NCBI GenBank assembly: GCA_038562555.1 | Contig: JBCFBK010000031.1 | Span: 3,849-67,848, forward strand | Direction: 5' to 3' | DNA length: 64,000 nucleotides | DNA from: JBCFBK01 sp038562555 | GTDB lineage: Bacteria > Bacteroidota > Bacteroidia > Bacteroidales > Prolixibacteraceae | In this document: positions 17,735-26,855 of the stretch, piece after piece | How positions within the stretch are numbered: the stretch's first letter is position 1 | How the letters are laid out: each line of letters opens with the position of its first letter | Notes under the pieces: model-generated | Told to the model about the DNA's origin: nothing | What the model saw: the letters and a program-made list of their open reading frames with translations, nothing else | Database searches by the model: none | Made by a program: the position numbers and the translations under genes

Positions 17735-18985
17735 ATGAGGTGTAACGTGCTTTTCCCAGTTGGTTTATTTCTTTTGTTTTCGTCGTGTGCCGATAAAGAT
17801 GAAGGTGTTCATCCCGATGCATTGAACAGGTTGAACTGGTCTGAGAAGAATTATCAGGTTTTAAATCAATTAATCGATGATTACGGAACCGGCGGACAGT
17901 TTTATGATGCGAACCGGACTCCTTATGCGGTTCTGGACTGGGATCAGACCTGTGCTCATTTTGACGTTGAAGAGGCGCTGATGCGGTATCAGATGTTTCA
18001 TCTCCGGTATAAGATGACGAAGGAGCAGTTTGGAGCCTTGTTCAAGAATGAGATTAATGGCGTGAGTCGTTTTTCGGAAGAGTTTGACCGCATTTTGCTG
18101 GCCGACATTCATCAGGACCTGATCTGCGATTACAGCTTTTTATACGATCATTACATCGGTACTCAGGCAGACATGACAGAGGAAGAAATCCGGAACACTC
18201 CGGCATACCGGGATTTTGTGGCAAAGTTGCCATTTCTGTACGCAGGCTATTGCGATACACCTGGCATTGGCGATGATTACGGATACCCCTGGGTGCTGTA
18301 CTTGTTGGCGGGGCATACGATGGAAGAGGTGAAAACACTGGCCAGGAAAGCGATATCGTACGAAATAAGCAATCGTATTGCCGAAGAAACATTGCAATCG
18401 CCTTCCGGAATGAACACAAAAGCAGGGGTGGTAAGCCACTCGTATAAATCGGGTTTACGCGTCTTTCCTGAAATGCAGGATCTGATCGCCACGTTTAAGG
18501 ATCGCGGGATTGATGTTTTTATTGTCTCGGCCAGCTTCAAACCGGTTGTGGAGGTGTTTTCCGGGATTGGTGCGTTTGGCTATAATGTTCCTCCCGGTCA
18601 TGTGATTGCCATGGAACTTAATACCGGCCCGGATGGCAGGATTCTTCCCCAATATAAGGATGGTTGGGTGAAGACTTATGCGCACGGAAAGGTTGAAGCC
18701 ATTAACCGGATCATCAAAACCGGATTGGGACGTAGTTGGGATCCGTTATTCTCGGCGGCCGACAGTGACGGGGACTACGAAATGTCGACCGAATTTCCGG
18801 AAATGAAGTTATCACTGATCTGGGACCGGGGTAAAGGCGGCAGGATCGGGGAATTGTGTTCGCTGGCGCAGCAGCAGGAGGGCAGCGCCAATCCGCGCTA
18901 TATCCTGCAGGGGCGCAATGAAAACACCGGAATAGTCATACCTTCGTCACAATCAATTTTATTCGGGAGAAATGAACAGGAATGA
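17735..18985 (+). CDS. Periplasmic HAD-superfamily phosphatase lipoprotein
   Basis: A 416-residue protein with a lipobox (LLFSSC, Cys18), so anchored in the envelope. HAD motif I is DWDQT (Asp68 nucleophile, Asp70 acid), motif II is in FIVSASFK, and the last motif resembles SAADSDGDYEM near residue 350. That pattern and the SAS/ADSDGD spacing resemble phosphorylcholine-phosphatase-like secreted HAD enzymes, but the substrate is a guess. It follows the SusCD locus across a terminator, so it is probably transcribed separately. It may supply phosphate or strip phosphate from substrates entering the periplasm. Confidence 0.7.
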   Translation: MRCNVLFPVGLFLLFSSCADKDEGVHPDALNRLNWSEKNYQVLNQLIDDYGTGGQFYDANRTPYAVLDWDQTCAHFDVEEALMRYQMFHLRYKMTKEQFGALFKNEINGVSRFSEEFDRILLADIHQDLICDYSFLYDHYIGTQADMTEEEIRNTPAYRDFVAKLPFLYAGYCDTPGIGDDYGYPWVLYLLAGHTMEEVKTLARKAISYEISNRIAEETLQSPSGMNTKAGVVSHSYKSGLRVFPEMQDLIATFKDRGIDVFIVSASFKPVVEVFSGIGAFGYNVPPGHVIAMELNTGPDGRILPQYKDGWVKTYAHGKVEAINRIIKTGLGRSWDPLFSAADSDGDYEMSTEFPEMKLSLIWDRGKGGRIGELCSLAQQQEGSANPRYILQGRNENTGIVIPSSQSILFGRNEQE

Positions 18986-19087
18986 GATCATTTTCCCGGG
19001 GAAACGATACCTTGCCGCAAACAAACGTTTCTGTTTGGCGTTAATTACCGGCATGAAACTGTGTATTGATAACTTAGTCTTTTAGCT

Positions 19088-19603
19088 ATGCAAATGTTGG
19101 AGAAGAACCTGGAAAGGTTTATTTTTTTTAGCCGATGGATCCAGATGCCGGTGTATGTAGGGCTCATTCTGGCTTCCCTGCTTTATGCAGCGAAATTTAT
19201 GATCGAGTTATGGCATCTGATCACTTCCTTTCCGGCCACTACCGAAAATACGATCATGTTGTCGGTATTGGGGCTCATTGATATTTCGATGGTGATCAAT
19301 TTGCTGGTAGTAGTGATCATTGGCGGTTACTGGACCTTCGTCAGCAAAATCGAATTCGGCAGTCATGTGGATAAACCGGATTGGCTGACCAAGATCAATG
19401 CCAGCACCCTGAAAATAAAACTGATTATTTCACTCGTCAGCATTTCGGGGGTACATCTCCTGAAAACCTTCATTGACATTCACAATGTTCCGTTGCAGGA
19501 TGCCCTTCTTCAAATGGGTATTCATCTGGTATTCCTGATATCGGCAGTTATCCTGGCCTATACCGATAAACTCATGCATTTCGATTCATCGGCAAAGCAT
19601 TAA
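19088..19603 (+). CDS. YqhA/UPF0114-family inner-membrane protein
   Basis: A 171-residue protein with about four membrane helices (roughly 19-40, 57-90, 116-136, 143-162). The start LEKNLERFIFFSRWIQMPVYVGL and the LVVVIIGGYWTFVSKIEF segment are typical of the UPF0114/YqhA family, whose function is not established. Its TAA stop lies within TTAA at 19600-19603, which also supplies the stop of the convergent DUF169 gene. Confidence 0.8.
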   Translation: MQMLEKNLERFIFFSRWIQMPVYVGLILASLLYAAKFMIELWHLITSFPATTENTIMLSVLGLIDISMVINLLVVVIIGGYWTFVSKIEFGSHVDKPDWLTKINASTLKIKLIISLVSISGVHLLKTFIDIHNVPLQDALLQMGIHLVFLISAVILAYTDKLMHFDSSAKH

Positions 19604-20340
19604 ACTCCGAGCCGCCCTTCAATTTGTTTCCATGTTTCGGTGACCAGGAAACTGTCGGGAGCAAGAGCGCAGATTTCTTCAAAGAGAGCATAGGGCATGG
19701 CCATCGACATAATGTCTTTGGGCAGGTGCATCCGCACCGCCAGATCATGGAGGCCCCAGAAAGCCTTGCTCTCGCCGTTGCGGGCATATTTAAGCGGAAT
19801 GGTCGCCATGGCCATACAAGCTGAGGCAAAGCCGGTTTTTATGCGGTCAAAGTCGAGCGGATGATTATGCTGGATCAAAAACACGAGTGCGCTTAACTGG
19901 TCGGGATTGGCAAAAAAAAGAACGGTCTCGGGTGTTTCGTCTTCTTTGAACGAGAGGAGCGGCTTGAAAATATAAGTCTTGCTGGTTTGTTGTTTCGGGA
20001 TGTACGACTCGACAAATTCTTTCGCCAGGGCCGGAGTCTTGATAAAGCGTTCACATTCACGGTCGGTTGGAACCGGACCGTTTGAGAGAAAATATTCAAT
20101 GCCATCGAAAATCCAGTCGGCGTAGCCCAGATAAAACGCAGAGCAGCCATAGCCCGTCGAATTTTTGTCGATGGCAACGGTTTTGCCTTTGGCTGCCGAA
20201 AAGATGAGCGGAGCAATGCAGGCCGTCCCGCTCTTTTTCAGATAGACGGCCTCTTCCGGTATGCTGTCGGCAAACATCATACCCACCGGCTGGTATTTGA
20301 GCTGAAGCTTTGAAACAAGCCAATTCGCATTTTCGTTCAT
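19600..20340 (-). CDS. DUF169-family protein
   Basis: A cytoplasmic protein of about 246 residues starting MNENANWLVSKLQLKYQPVG at the ATG at 20340; the frame can also open from a TTG at 20364. The KYQPVGMMF start, the central CIAPLIFSAAKGKTVAI and the GCSAFYLGY segment with its Cys residues match DUF169, an uncharacterised family with conserved cysteines. It runs with the glutamine amidotransferase 75 bases upstream. Its stop shares TTAA with the convergent gene. No specific role can be assigned. Confidence 0.75.
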   Translation of the reverse strand: MNENANWLVSKLQLKYQPVGMMFADSIPEEAVYLKKSGTACIAPLIFSAAKGKTVAIDKNSTGYGCSAFYLGYADWIFDGIEYFLSNGPVPTDRECERFIKTPALAKEFVESYIPKQQTSKTYIFKPLLSFKEDETPETVLFFANPDQLSALVFLIQHNHPLDFDRIKTGFASACMAMATIPLKYARNGESKAFWGLHDLAVRMHLPKDIMSMAMPYALFEEICALAPDSFLVTETWKQIEGRLGV

Positions 20341-20415
20341 ACGTTCCGGAATTAGTTTACACAAATATAATCAGCGCGCTTGGTTATGTCTGCAGAACCC
20401 GGAAAAATATTCCGG

Positions 20416-21138
<723 letters not shown>

Positions 21139-21235
21139 AATCAGTGTTGTAAAGTAAGAACAAGATAGTTTAAAAACAAGTTTGGCGTTGTAAAGAAAAT
21201 TCTCTTTCCGGCACCGATTCTCCTCTTCTGCAAGC

Positions 21236-22633
21236 TTACACAGGAGGAGTAACGGGGAACGTTAAGGTGAATGAAGATCCTTTTTGCGGTTGGCTCTCAA
21301 CACGAATGGTTATTTGAAGGAGATCGGCAAATTTTTTGACAATGGAAAGTCCCAGACCATATCCCCTGCCCTGAAAGCTACGCGATTCATCAGCCCGGTA
21401 AAAGCGGTCGAATATTTTTGAAATCTCCTGGCCGGTCATGCCAATTCCGGCATCACGGATGGTTAAAGCTGTGTGTTCGTTGATTAAGGTTGCGGAGATC
21501 CGGATTATGCCATTCGTATGGGAATACTTCACGGCATTTGTGAGGATGTTTTCAATAATTTGCTCAAGCATGAAGGCATTTGTCAATACAGCAGATCCGC
21601 TCCCTATACTCAGTCCGAGCTCGATTCCTTTTTGTTCGAGTATATCTGCTTGCCGGGCAATAATGTCCAGTACTATATTCTTTAAATTCACCGTGGTCAG
21701 ATCAAAATTGGTGACGCTGCTTTCATATCTGGCGAGTAACAAAAGCTGGTCGACCAGGACCGACATGCGGTTTACTTCTGCCAGACAGGTTCCTGTTTTT
21801 TCGTGGTAATAAGCAAGATCCCGTGGCTTTCTGACCATTAGTTCCAGGGTGCCCTTCAGCGCAGACAAAGGTGTGCGTAACTCATGTGAAGCATCCGATG
21901 AGAACTGTTTTTCACGAGCCATCGTATCTTCAACACGATCCAGCAGGCTGTTGATCGTATCGGTGAGCGTATATAGTTCATCTTTCTGCCGGGGAAGTGT
22001 AATCCGCCTGTTCAGATTTTTTCCAGTAATTTTTGCCGCGCTTTCGGTTAGTAATTTAACCGGTAAAATACTTCGTTGGGCGATAAAGCGCGTGATGTAG
22101 TAAAGAACTGCTAACGCAATCGGGAATGTAAGAAGCAGAACCATCAATAAGTTTTCCAAAACCTGCTGTGTCTCTTCCAGGGGCACTGCGATCGTAAGAT
22201 AACCCGCCGTTTCTCCTGAGGTATTAGTCAACGTTGTTTGAACCAGACGTATCTTTCCTGTCGAAAGCATGGCATTCAGAAAAATTTTAGAACTTTCGTC
22301 TTTAACAAGGCCAAGTTTTGTCCCCATTAAGTTTGCCGAGCTTTTTACAATCTCACCGGTGTGATCGGCTATCTGGATAAAAATGGGATTGACTTCCATC
22401 TGAATATGCTCCCATTCGCTCCATTCAGCCTGATCATTGAAAAGAAAATGATTACCGGTGAGCGTAATGCCACCCGCAACTTCGTTACATTCTTTATCCA
22501 GAATGGTATTCAGACGACTGTACATGGTCTGATATACCATGAGATAGATCAGCGAAAAAATAATCACAATCAACACTGCCGTCGCTGTCAGAAAATTTAG
22601 GGCGATCCTGTTGCTGTAACTATTTTCCTTCAT
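21236..22633 (-). CDS. Sensor histidine kinase (CusS-like), partner regulator lost
   Basis: A 465-residue membrane histidine kinase: helix 12-34, periplasmic sensor about 35-160, helix 161-183, HAMP about 184-237, HisKA with His250 in SSDASHELRTPLSALKG, and HATPase_c with N box ENILTNAVKYS, G1 IRDAGIGM and G2 GRGYGLGLSIVKKF. All catalytic boxes are intact. The arrangement resembles metal/envelope-stress sensors of the CusS/HprS type. Its ATG overlaps (ATGA) the stop of a 28-codon remnant of an OmpR-family regulator, so the kinase has no intact adjacent partner here and must act on a distant regulator or be an orphan. The divergent redox operon is its likely former target. Confidence 0.9.
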   Translation of the reverse strand: MKENSYSNRIALNFLTATAVLIVIIFSLIYLMVYQTMYSRLNTILDKECNEVAGGITLTGNHFLFNDQAEWSEWEHIQMEVNPIFIQIADHTGEIVKSSANLMGTKLGLVKDESSKIFLNAMLSTGKIRLVQTTLTNTSGETAGYLTIAVPLEETQQVLENLLMVLLLTFPIALAVLYYITRFIAQRSILPVKLLTESAAKITGKNLNRRITLPRQKDELYTLTDTINSLLDRVEDTMAREKQFSSDASHELRTPLSALKGTLELMVRKPRDLAYYHEKTGTCLAEVNRMSVLVDQLLLLARYESSVTNFDLTTVNLKNIVLDIIARQADILEQKGIELGLSIGSGSAVLTNAFMLEQIIENILTNAVKYSHTNGIIRISATLINEHTALTIRDAGIGMTGQEISKIFDRFYRADESRSFQGRGYGLGLSIVKKFADLLQITIRVESQPQKGSSFTLTFPVTPPV

Positions 22634-22716
22634 TTTGCACTGATCACATAACCAACTCCGCGAAGGGTCCCGAACGAGCGGATGCCTGATTCGTCTTCAA
22701 TTATCAATAACCTCAT
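22630..22716 (-). pseudogene. OmpR-family response regulator collapsed to 28 codons
   Basis: The minus strand reads an ATG-initiated 28-codon frame with a textbook receiver start (MRLLIIEDESGIRSF) running directly into a textbook OmpR/PhoB-type C terminus (TLRGVGYVISAK, then TGA). The roughly 190-200 residues normally between them, holding the phospho-Asp, dimer face and DNA-binding domain, are absent. The frame is kept and the stop overlaps the kinase start as ATGA, the normal regulator-kinase junction. It looks like an in-frame internal deletion. A mis-assembly cannot be excluded from sequence alone. Confidence 0.85.
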
Positions 22717-22832
22717 ATGATGCCTCTGTATTTTCAATACGTCTAAGTTAATAAACAAAAACCTTCAGTCCATGCCAATCATGGAAAATGGGAGAATCCC
22801 CATGAGAGAACTTTCAACTGCTGACATTCATT

Positions 22833-22854
22833 CTTAAGATTGGCTTAAAATTGC
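22833..22854. promoter_or_regulatory. 11-bp tandem direct repeat, candidate OmpR-family operator
   Basis: CTTAAGATTGG (22833-22843) is followed at once by CTTAAAATTGC (22844-22854), matching at 9 of 11 positions with an 11-base period. Head-to-tail half-sites one helical turn apart are the usual target of OmpR/PhoB-family regulators. It sits between the collapsed regulator/kinase pair and the divergent thioredoxin-ApbE operon. The rest of 22717-23000 shows no gene. Confidence 0.5.
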
Positions 22855-23000
22855 CGGTGGCAACAAACCTTTTAAAGAATACAACTGTCTTTTAAACTCT
22901 GTAAGTAAGTTCATTAAACACTGAACGGAGCGTAAAGTTGCATGTTCGTATGAATACGCAGGATTAAGATATAGAATCAGAAATAAAATTAAACAGAGAG

Positions 23001-23438
23001 ATGAAGCGAATAGCCATTTTCAGTATTGTTTTCATCATTTCGGCGATGATTGCCCGCGCCCAGGATTGGCAGACAGATTTTGAAGCAGCAAAAGCGATTG
23101 CAGCAAAAGAAAACCGGGAGATCATTATGGTTTTCCAGGGTTCCGACTGGTGTGCGCCTTGTATTAAGCTGGACCAGGAAATCTGGAGTTCTGACGAATT
23201 TAAAACGTATGCCAAAGATCATTTTGTCATGCTGAAAGTTGATTTTCCGCGCAAAAAGGCCAATGCCCTGGCGCCGGAACAGCAGAAAAAAAACAACAAA
23301 CTTGCCGAAAGCTATAATAAAAAGGGGTTTTTCCCTTTTGTTGTTGTGCTTGATGCGCAAGGAAATAAACGGGGGGAAACGGGGTATAAGAAAATGGCTC
23401 CCAACGAATATATCACGCATCTTTTATCCTTTAAATGA
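23001..23438 (+). CDS. Periplasmic thioredoxin-fold protein
   Basis: A 145-residue secreted protein with an N-terminal signal segment (about 1-20, ending ARAQ) and a thioredoxin active site WCAPC (Cys51, Cys54), with the cis-Pro region in GFFPFVVVLD. The CAPC centre suggests disulfide reduction in the periplasm. Its stop overlaps the apbE start as ATGA, so the two are translationally coupled. It heads a four-gene operon and may keep the cysteines of the small DUF4266 lipoprotein reduced, which is inference from position. Confidence 0.88.
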   Translation: MKRIAIFSIVFIISAMIARAQDWQTDFEAAKAIAAKENREIIMVFQGSDWCAPCIKLDQEIWSSDEFKTYAKDHFVMLKVDFPRKKANALAPEQQKKNNKLAESYNKKGFFPFVVVLDAQGNKRGETGYKKMAPNEYITHLLSFK

Positions 23439-24418
23439 TCAGATATTTAATTTTTATTGCGGCATTATTATTTACTGCAAATGCATTTCCGCAGCAGGTC
23501 TGCAAGCGTACGCTTCTGCTGATGGGAAGCCGCTTTGACATTACGCTCGTTGCAGCCGATTCCATTCAGGGGAACGCCTGGATAAACGTTGCCGTGGATG
23601 AGATCAGCCGGATTGAAAGGCTGATTTCTTCGTGGGATCCGGATTCACAGACCTCGGCAATTAATAAGCAGGCGGGAATTGCGCCTGTTCAGGTCGACCC
23701 GGAACTGCTCGGTCTTATTGAACGATCAATAGCCATATCCAAACTTACCGATGGAGCCTTTGACATCAGCTATGCCTCGATGGACAAGATCTGGAAATTT
23801 GACGGGAGTATGACGCAAATGCCTTCGGAGGATGCGATCCGGGAATCGGTGGCCAAAATCGGCTATCAAAACATTGTTGTGGACAGAGAACGCTCAACAG
23901 TCTTCCTGAAACTGCCGGGGATGAAAATCGGCTTTGGGGCTATCGGCAAAGGTTACGCTGCCGACAAAGCTAAGGCGTTGCTGATGAAGAAAGGTGTCCC
24001 CGCCGGAATCGTCAACGCCTCCGGCGACATGAACACCTGGGGAAAACAACCAAACGGGGAGGACTGGAAAATAGCCATTACCAATCCCCTGAATAAGCAC
24101 AAGGTTTTTGCCGTTTTGCCCCTTAAGGAAGGAGCCGTAGTCACTTCCGGCGATTACGAAAAATACGTCAGTTTTAATGGAGTACGCTACGCACACATCA
24201 TCGACCCGAAGACAGGGTATCCGGCCACCGGCATTATCAGCGTCTCGGTTTTTGCCCCGAAAGCAGAACTTGCCGATGCATTGGCAACTTCGGTATTTGT
24301 CATGGGAGTCGAAGTTGGACTGAACCGGATCAGTCAGTTGCCGGGAGTAGAATGCATCATCATTGATGAAGCGGGAAAGATACATACGTCAAAAAATATA
24401 CAAATTCAGAAAATATGA
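23435..24418 (+). CDS. apbE: FAD:protein FMN transferase
   Basis: A 327-residue exported ApbE with an N-terminal signal segment (LIFIAALLFTANAFPQQ). Family motifs are present: LLLMGSRFDIT, the FAD-binding GFGAIGKGYAADKA (about 168-181), NASGDMNTWG, HIIDPKTGYPA (Mg-site Asp) and ALATSVFVMG. It transfers FMN from FAD to a Ser/Thr of extracytosolic acceptor proteins. Both junctions are ATGA overlaps, with the thioredoxin gene before and DUF4266 after. No known acceptor (NqrC, RnfG, FMN_bind) lies in the window, so the acceptor is probably a neighbour in the operon. Confidence 0.93.
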   Translation: MIRYLIFIAALLFTANAFPQQVCKRTLLLMGSRFDITLVAADSIQGNAWINVAVDEISRIERLISSWDPDSQTSAINKQAGIAPVQVDPELLGLIERSIAISKLTDGAFDISYASMDKIWKFDGSMTQMPSEDAIRESVAKIGYQNIVVDRERSTVFLKLPGMKIGFGAIGKGYAADKAKALLMKKGVPAGIVNASGDMNTWGKQPNGEDWKIAITNPLNKHKVFAVLPLKEGAVVTSGDYEKYVSFNGVRYAHIIDPKTGYPATGIISVSVFAPKAELADALATSVFVMGVEVGLNRISQLPGVECIIIDEAGKIHTSKNIQIQKI

Positions 24419-24627
24419 GAAAGAAGATCATGTTGTTGGCCTTTTCCGCAGCGTTGCTTGGTTCATGCACGGCGGTTAAGGAATATGAGAAGGTTAATCT
24501 GAACGATCCCGATATGGCGCTGGCCACAAAGAAAGTAGACCGGTTTGAAACGAACTTTCAGGCATACCGCGAAGCTGCTTCGGGGGCAAACGGAGGAAAA
24601 ACAGGTGGTGGTTGCGGATGTAACTAA
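24415..24627 (+). CDS. DUF4266 small lipoprotein with Gly/Cys tail
   Basis: A 70-residue lipoprotein with a lipobox ending at Cys18 (LLGSC), a short charged middle (NLNDPDMALATKKVDRFETN) and a flexible C terminus ending GGKTGGGCGCN, with Cys67 and Cys69 at the very end. This length and tail match DUF4266. The tail also carries SGAN (56-59), which partly resembles the S/T-G-A-S/T site flavinylated by ApbE. The two terminal cysteines could bind a metal, form a disulfide or carry a modification. It is ATGA-coupled to apbE and lies 9 bases before the DUF3570 gene. Confidence 0.85.
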   Translation: MRKKIMLLAFSAALLGSCTAVKEYEKVNLNDPDMALATKKVDRFETNFQAYREAASGANGGKTGGGCGCN

Positions 24628-24636
24628 ACAAGTATC

Positions 24637-25995
24637 ATGAAAAAATTAACAATTATTACCAGCCTGATTTTTTTCGTTCTGACCGGATTGGGACAGGAAG
24701 AAAATAAAAATACAGACACCACTGCTTATAAAAGCCGGGTGCTCGAAAGTACCGAAATTGACATCTTAACAAGTTATTATTCACAGGAAGGTGACAATGC
24801 TGCAGTAGGAGGAGGTATGGGGACCGAAGAACTGACTGACTTTACTCCGACGATTGTGGTGTCGGTTCCGCTCAATGACGATGATGTGCTGACCCTTGAT
24901 GCAGGCATTTCTTCTTACACTTCCGCCTCTTCAAGCAATATCAATCCTTTTGACGGGGATCAGGAGGCTGATCCGTTCCAGGCCTCTTCGGGGGCTTCGC
25001 GAGCTGATCTTTACACCAATGTGTCCGGTTCATTCAGCCATAGCTCGGACGACCGCAATAAGATCTGGTCGGCAAAGCTTAGTTTTTCAAATGAGTTTGA
25101 TTATCGTTCGTTGGGATTTGGCGGTAGCTTAACCAGGCTTTTCAACGAAAAGAATACCGAAATCAACATCAGCGGAAACGTTTACCTGGACAAATGGAAA
25201 CTGCTTTATCCGGTGGAGTTGCGACACCTGGCCGGACAGGACGAAGAACAGGAACCGGGAGAAGATGAAGAGGACGATGAAGATGAAGGAGTCCCCTGGG
25301 AACTGATGACCGGAAATCTTAATTATAATCCGTCGTTTACCCCGTTTAAGGACGATTCCAGAAATTCATATTCCGTAGGAATGGTATTCTCACAGATCCT
25401 GTCCAAAAGGTTGCAGGGTTCCTTGTCACTGGATCTGGTCGTGCAGGACGGCTTATTGTCGACACCTTACCACCGGATTTACTTTGCGGACGTCGCTAAC
25501 TCATTCATCGAAAACTTTCAGCTGGCAGATGATGTGGAACGTTTGCCCGACACCCGGCTTAAAGCAGCCCTTGGGGGACGGCTGAATTATTTTATCAATG
25601 AAACCCTTGCCCTGCGAACCTATTACCGATATTATGCAGACGACTGGGGAATCAGTTCCCATACGGCGAGCATCGAAATTCCGATCAAACTATCAGGTAA
25701 ATTCACCCTGTATCCGTCTTACCGGTTTTATACCCAAACGGCCGCGGATTATTTTGCACCCCGCGAGCTTCATGTATCGACCGAAAAATATTATACGTCC
25801 GACTATGACCTGTCTGAATTTAAGGCCAATCAATATGGTTTCGGGATTAGCTATACCGATATCATGACCCGGGCCCACTTATGGAAACTAAATATGAAAA
25901 GTATCGATCTGAAGTTTCACAAGTACGACCGCGACTCAAGCTTCAGCGCATGGATGGGCTCTTTTGGAATCAAGTTTATTATCGGTGATTTGTAA
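24637..25995 (+). CDS. DUF3570 outer-membrane beta-barrel protein
   Basis: A 452-residue exported protein (signal segment about 1-19) with the alternating pattern of a beta-barrel and a DUF3570 layout: an N-terminal TDxxTSYYSQEGDNAAVGGG-like region (about 41-60), several strands, then a final strand ending GSFGIKFIIGDL. A very acidic loop near residues 205-222 (DEEQEPGEDEEDDEDEG) is probably exposed. An SGAS motif at 118-121 resembles the core of ApbE target sites, although the usual nearby Asp is further away (Asp112). It is the last gene of the thioredoxin-apbE-DUF4266-DUF3570 operon, a set I recall as recurring together. The function is unproven. Confidence 0.85.
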   Translation: MKKLTIITSLIFFVLTGLGQEENKNTDTTAYKSRVLESTEIDILTSYYSQEGDNAAVGGGMGTEELTDFTPTIVVSVPLNDDDVLTLDAGISSYTSASSSNINPFDGDQEADPFQASSGASRADLYTNVSGSFSHSSDDRNKIWSAKLSFSNEFDYRSLGFGGSLTRLFNEKNTEINISGNVYLDKWKLLYPVELRHLAGQDEEQEPGEDEEDDEDEGVPWELMTGNLNYNPSFTPFKDDSRNSYSVGMVFSQILSKRLQGSLSLDLVVQDGLLSTPYHRIYFADVANSFIENFQLADDVERLPDTRLKAALGGRLNYFINETLALRTYYRYYADDWGISSHTASIEIPIKLSGKFTLYPSYRFYTQTAADYFAPRELHVSTEKYYTSDYDLSEFKANQYGFGISYTDIMTRAHLWKLNMKSIDLKFHKYDRDSSFSAWMGSFGIKFIIGDL

Positions 25996-26057
25996 TTGCC
26001 GGCCTTTCTATACAGCATGGGCCGGATGAACCATGAAAAACGATTGTTTAATATGGC

Positions 26058-26855
26058 TTAGCTGCTGTAAAGCCAAAGCAGGACGATGATTCCCAAAACG
26101 ATCCGGTAGTAACCAAAGGCCACAAAAGTATGTTTCTTGATAAAATTCATCAGGAATTTGATTACACCTGCAGCAACAATAAAGGACACCAGCAATCCTG
26201 ACGAAAGGATTAGGAAATCGTGCGTTGAGAAATTAAGCGGGCTTTTCACCAGCGAATAAACCGAGGCTGCGAGAATTGTCGGAATGGCCAGGAAAAAAGA
26301 GAATTCAGCCGCCAGTTTTCTCGAGCAGCCGAGCATCAGGGCACCAATAATGGTTGCTGCCGATCGCGACGTGCCCGGGACCATGGCGAGGCACTGGAAA
26401 AGCCCGATGAACAAGGCGGTTTTATACGACATTTCGCTCACTGAAAAAACATGACCGTCTTTGTTTTTACGGTCGAGAATAATCAGCAAAATCCCGCCAA
26501 CGATCAAACTGACACTAACCACTGTCAGATCAAATAAATGCTCTTCTATAAATTCAGCGAATAGCAAGCCAAAGAACGCTGCCGGTAAAAAGGCAGTCAG
26601 GATTTTCGACCAAAACAAAATAAATTCTGTTTCGACCAGCAAGGCTGGACGCGGCGGAAAGATTTTTTGCCGGAAATAAATGATTACCGCCAAAATAGCT
26701 CCCATTTGTATGAATACGTCAAATACGACCGTAAATTCGTCAGAAAAAGCGAGCCATTCGTTCACCAGAATTAAATGACCGGTTGAAGAAACAGGCAGAA
26801 ATTCGGTCAATCCTTCCACGAACCCAAGAATAACCGCTTTAATGAATTCCCACAT
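26058..26855 (-). CDS. uppP: Undecaprenyl-diphosphate phosphatase
   Basis: A 265-residue multi-helix inner-membrane protein of the BacA/UppP family, which recycles undecaprenyl diphosphate to the monophosphate carrier used for peptidoglycan and surface glycans. Both catalytic motifs are present: GFVEGLTEFLPVSSTGH (11-27) and PGTSRS (160-165). About eight membrane segments. It is a single gene, convergent to the DUF3570 gene with a 62-base gap containing a weak CCGGCC/GGCCGG hairpin. Confidence 0.93.
   Translation of the reverse strand: MWEFIKAVILGFVEGLTEFLPVSSTGHLILVNEWLAFSDEFTVVFDVFIQMGAILAVIIYFRQKIFPPRPALLVETEFILFWSKILTAFLPAAFFGLLFAEFIEEHLFDLTVVSVSLIVGGILLIILDRKNKDGHVFSVSEMSYKTALFIGLFQCLAMVPGTSRSAATIIGALMLGCSRKLAAEFSFFLAIPTILAASVYSLVKSPLNFSTHDFLILSSGLLVSFIVAAGVIKFLMNFIKKHTFVAFGYYRIVLGIIVLLWLYSS

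Noticed and set aside
19013..19042. CGCAAACA / TGTTTGGCG hairpin after the HAD phosphatase
   Set aside because: Contains a bulge and lacks a T tract; not strong enough to list as a terminator.
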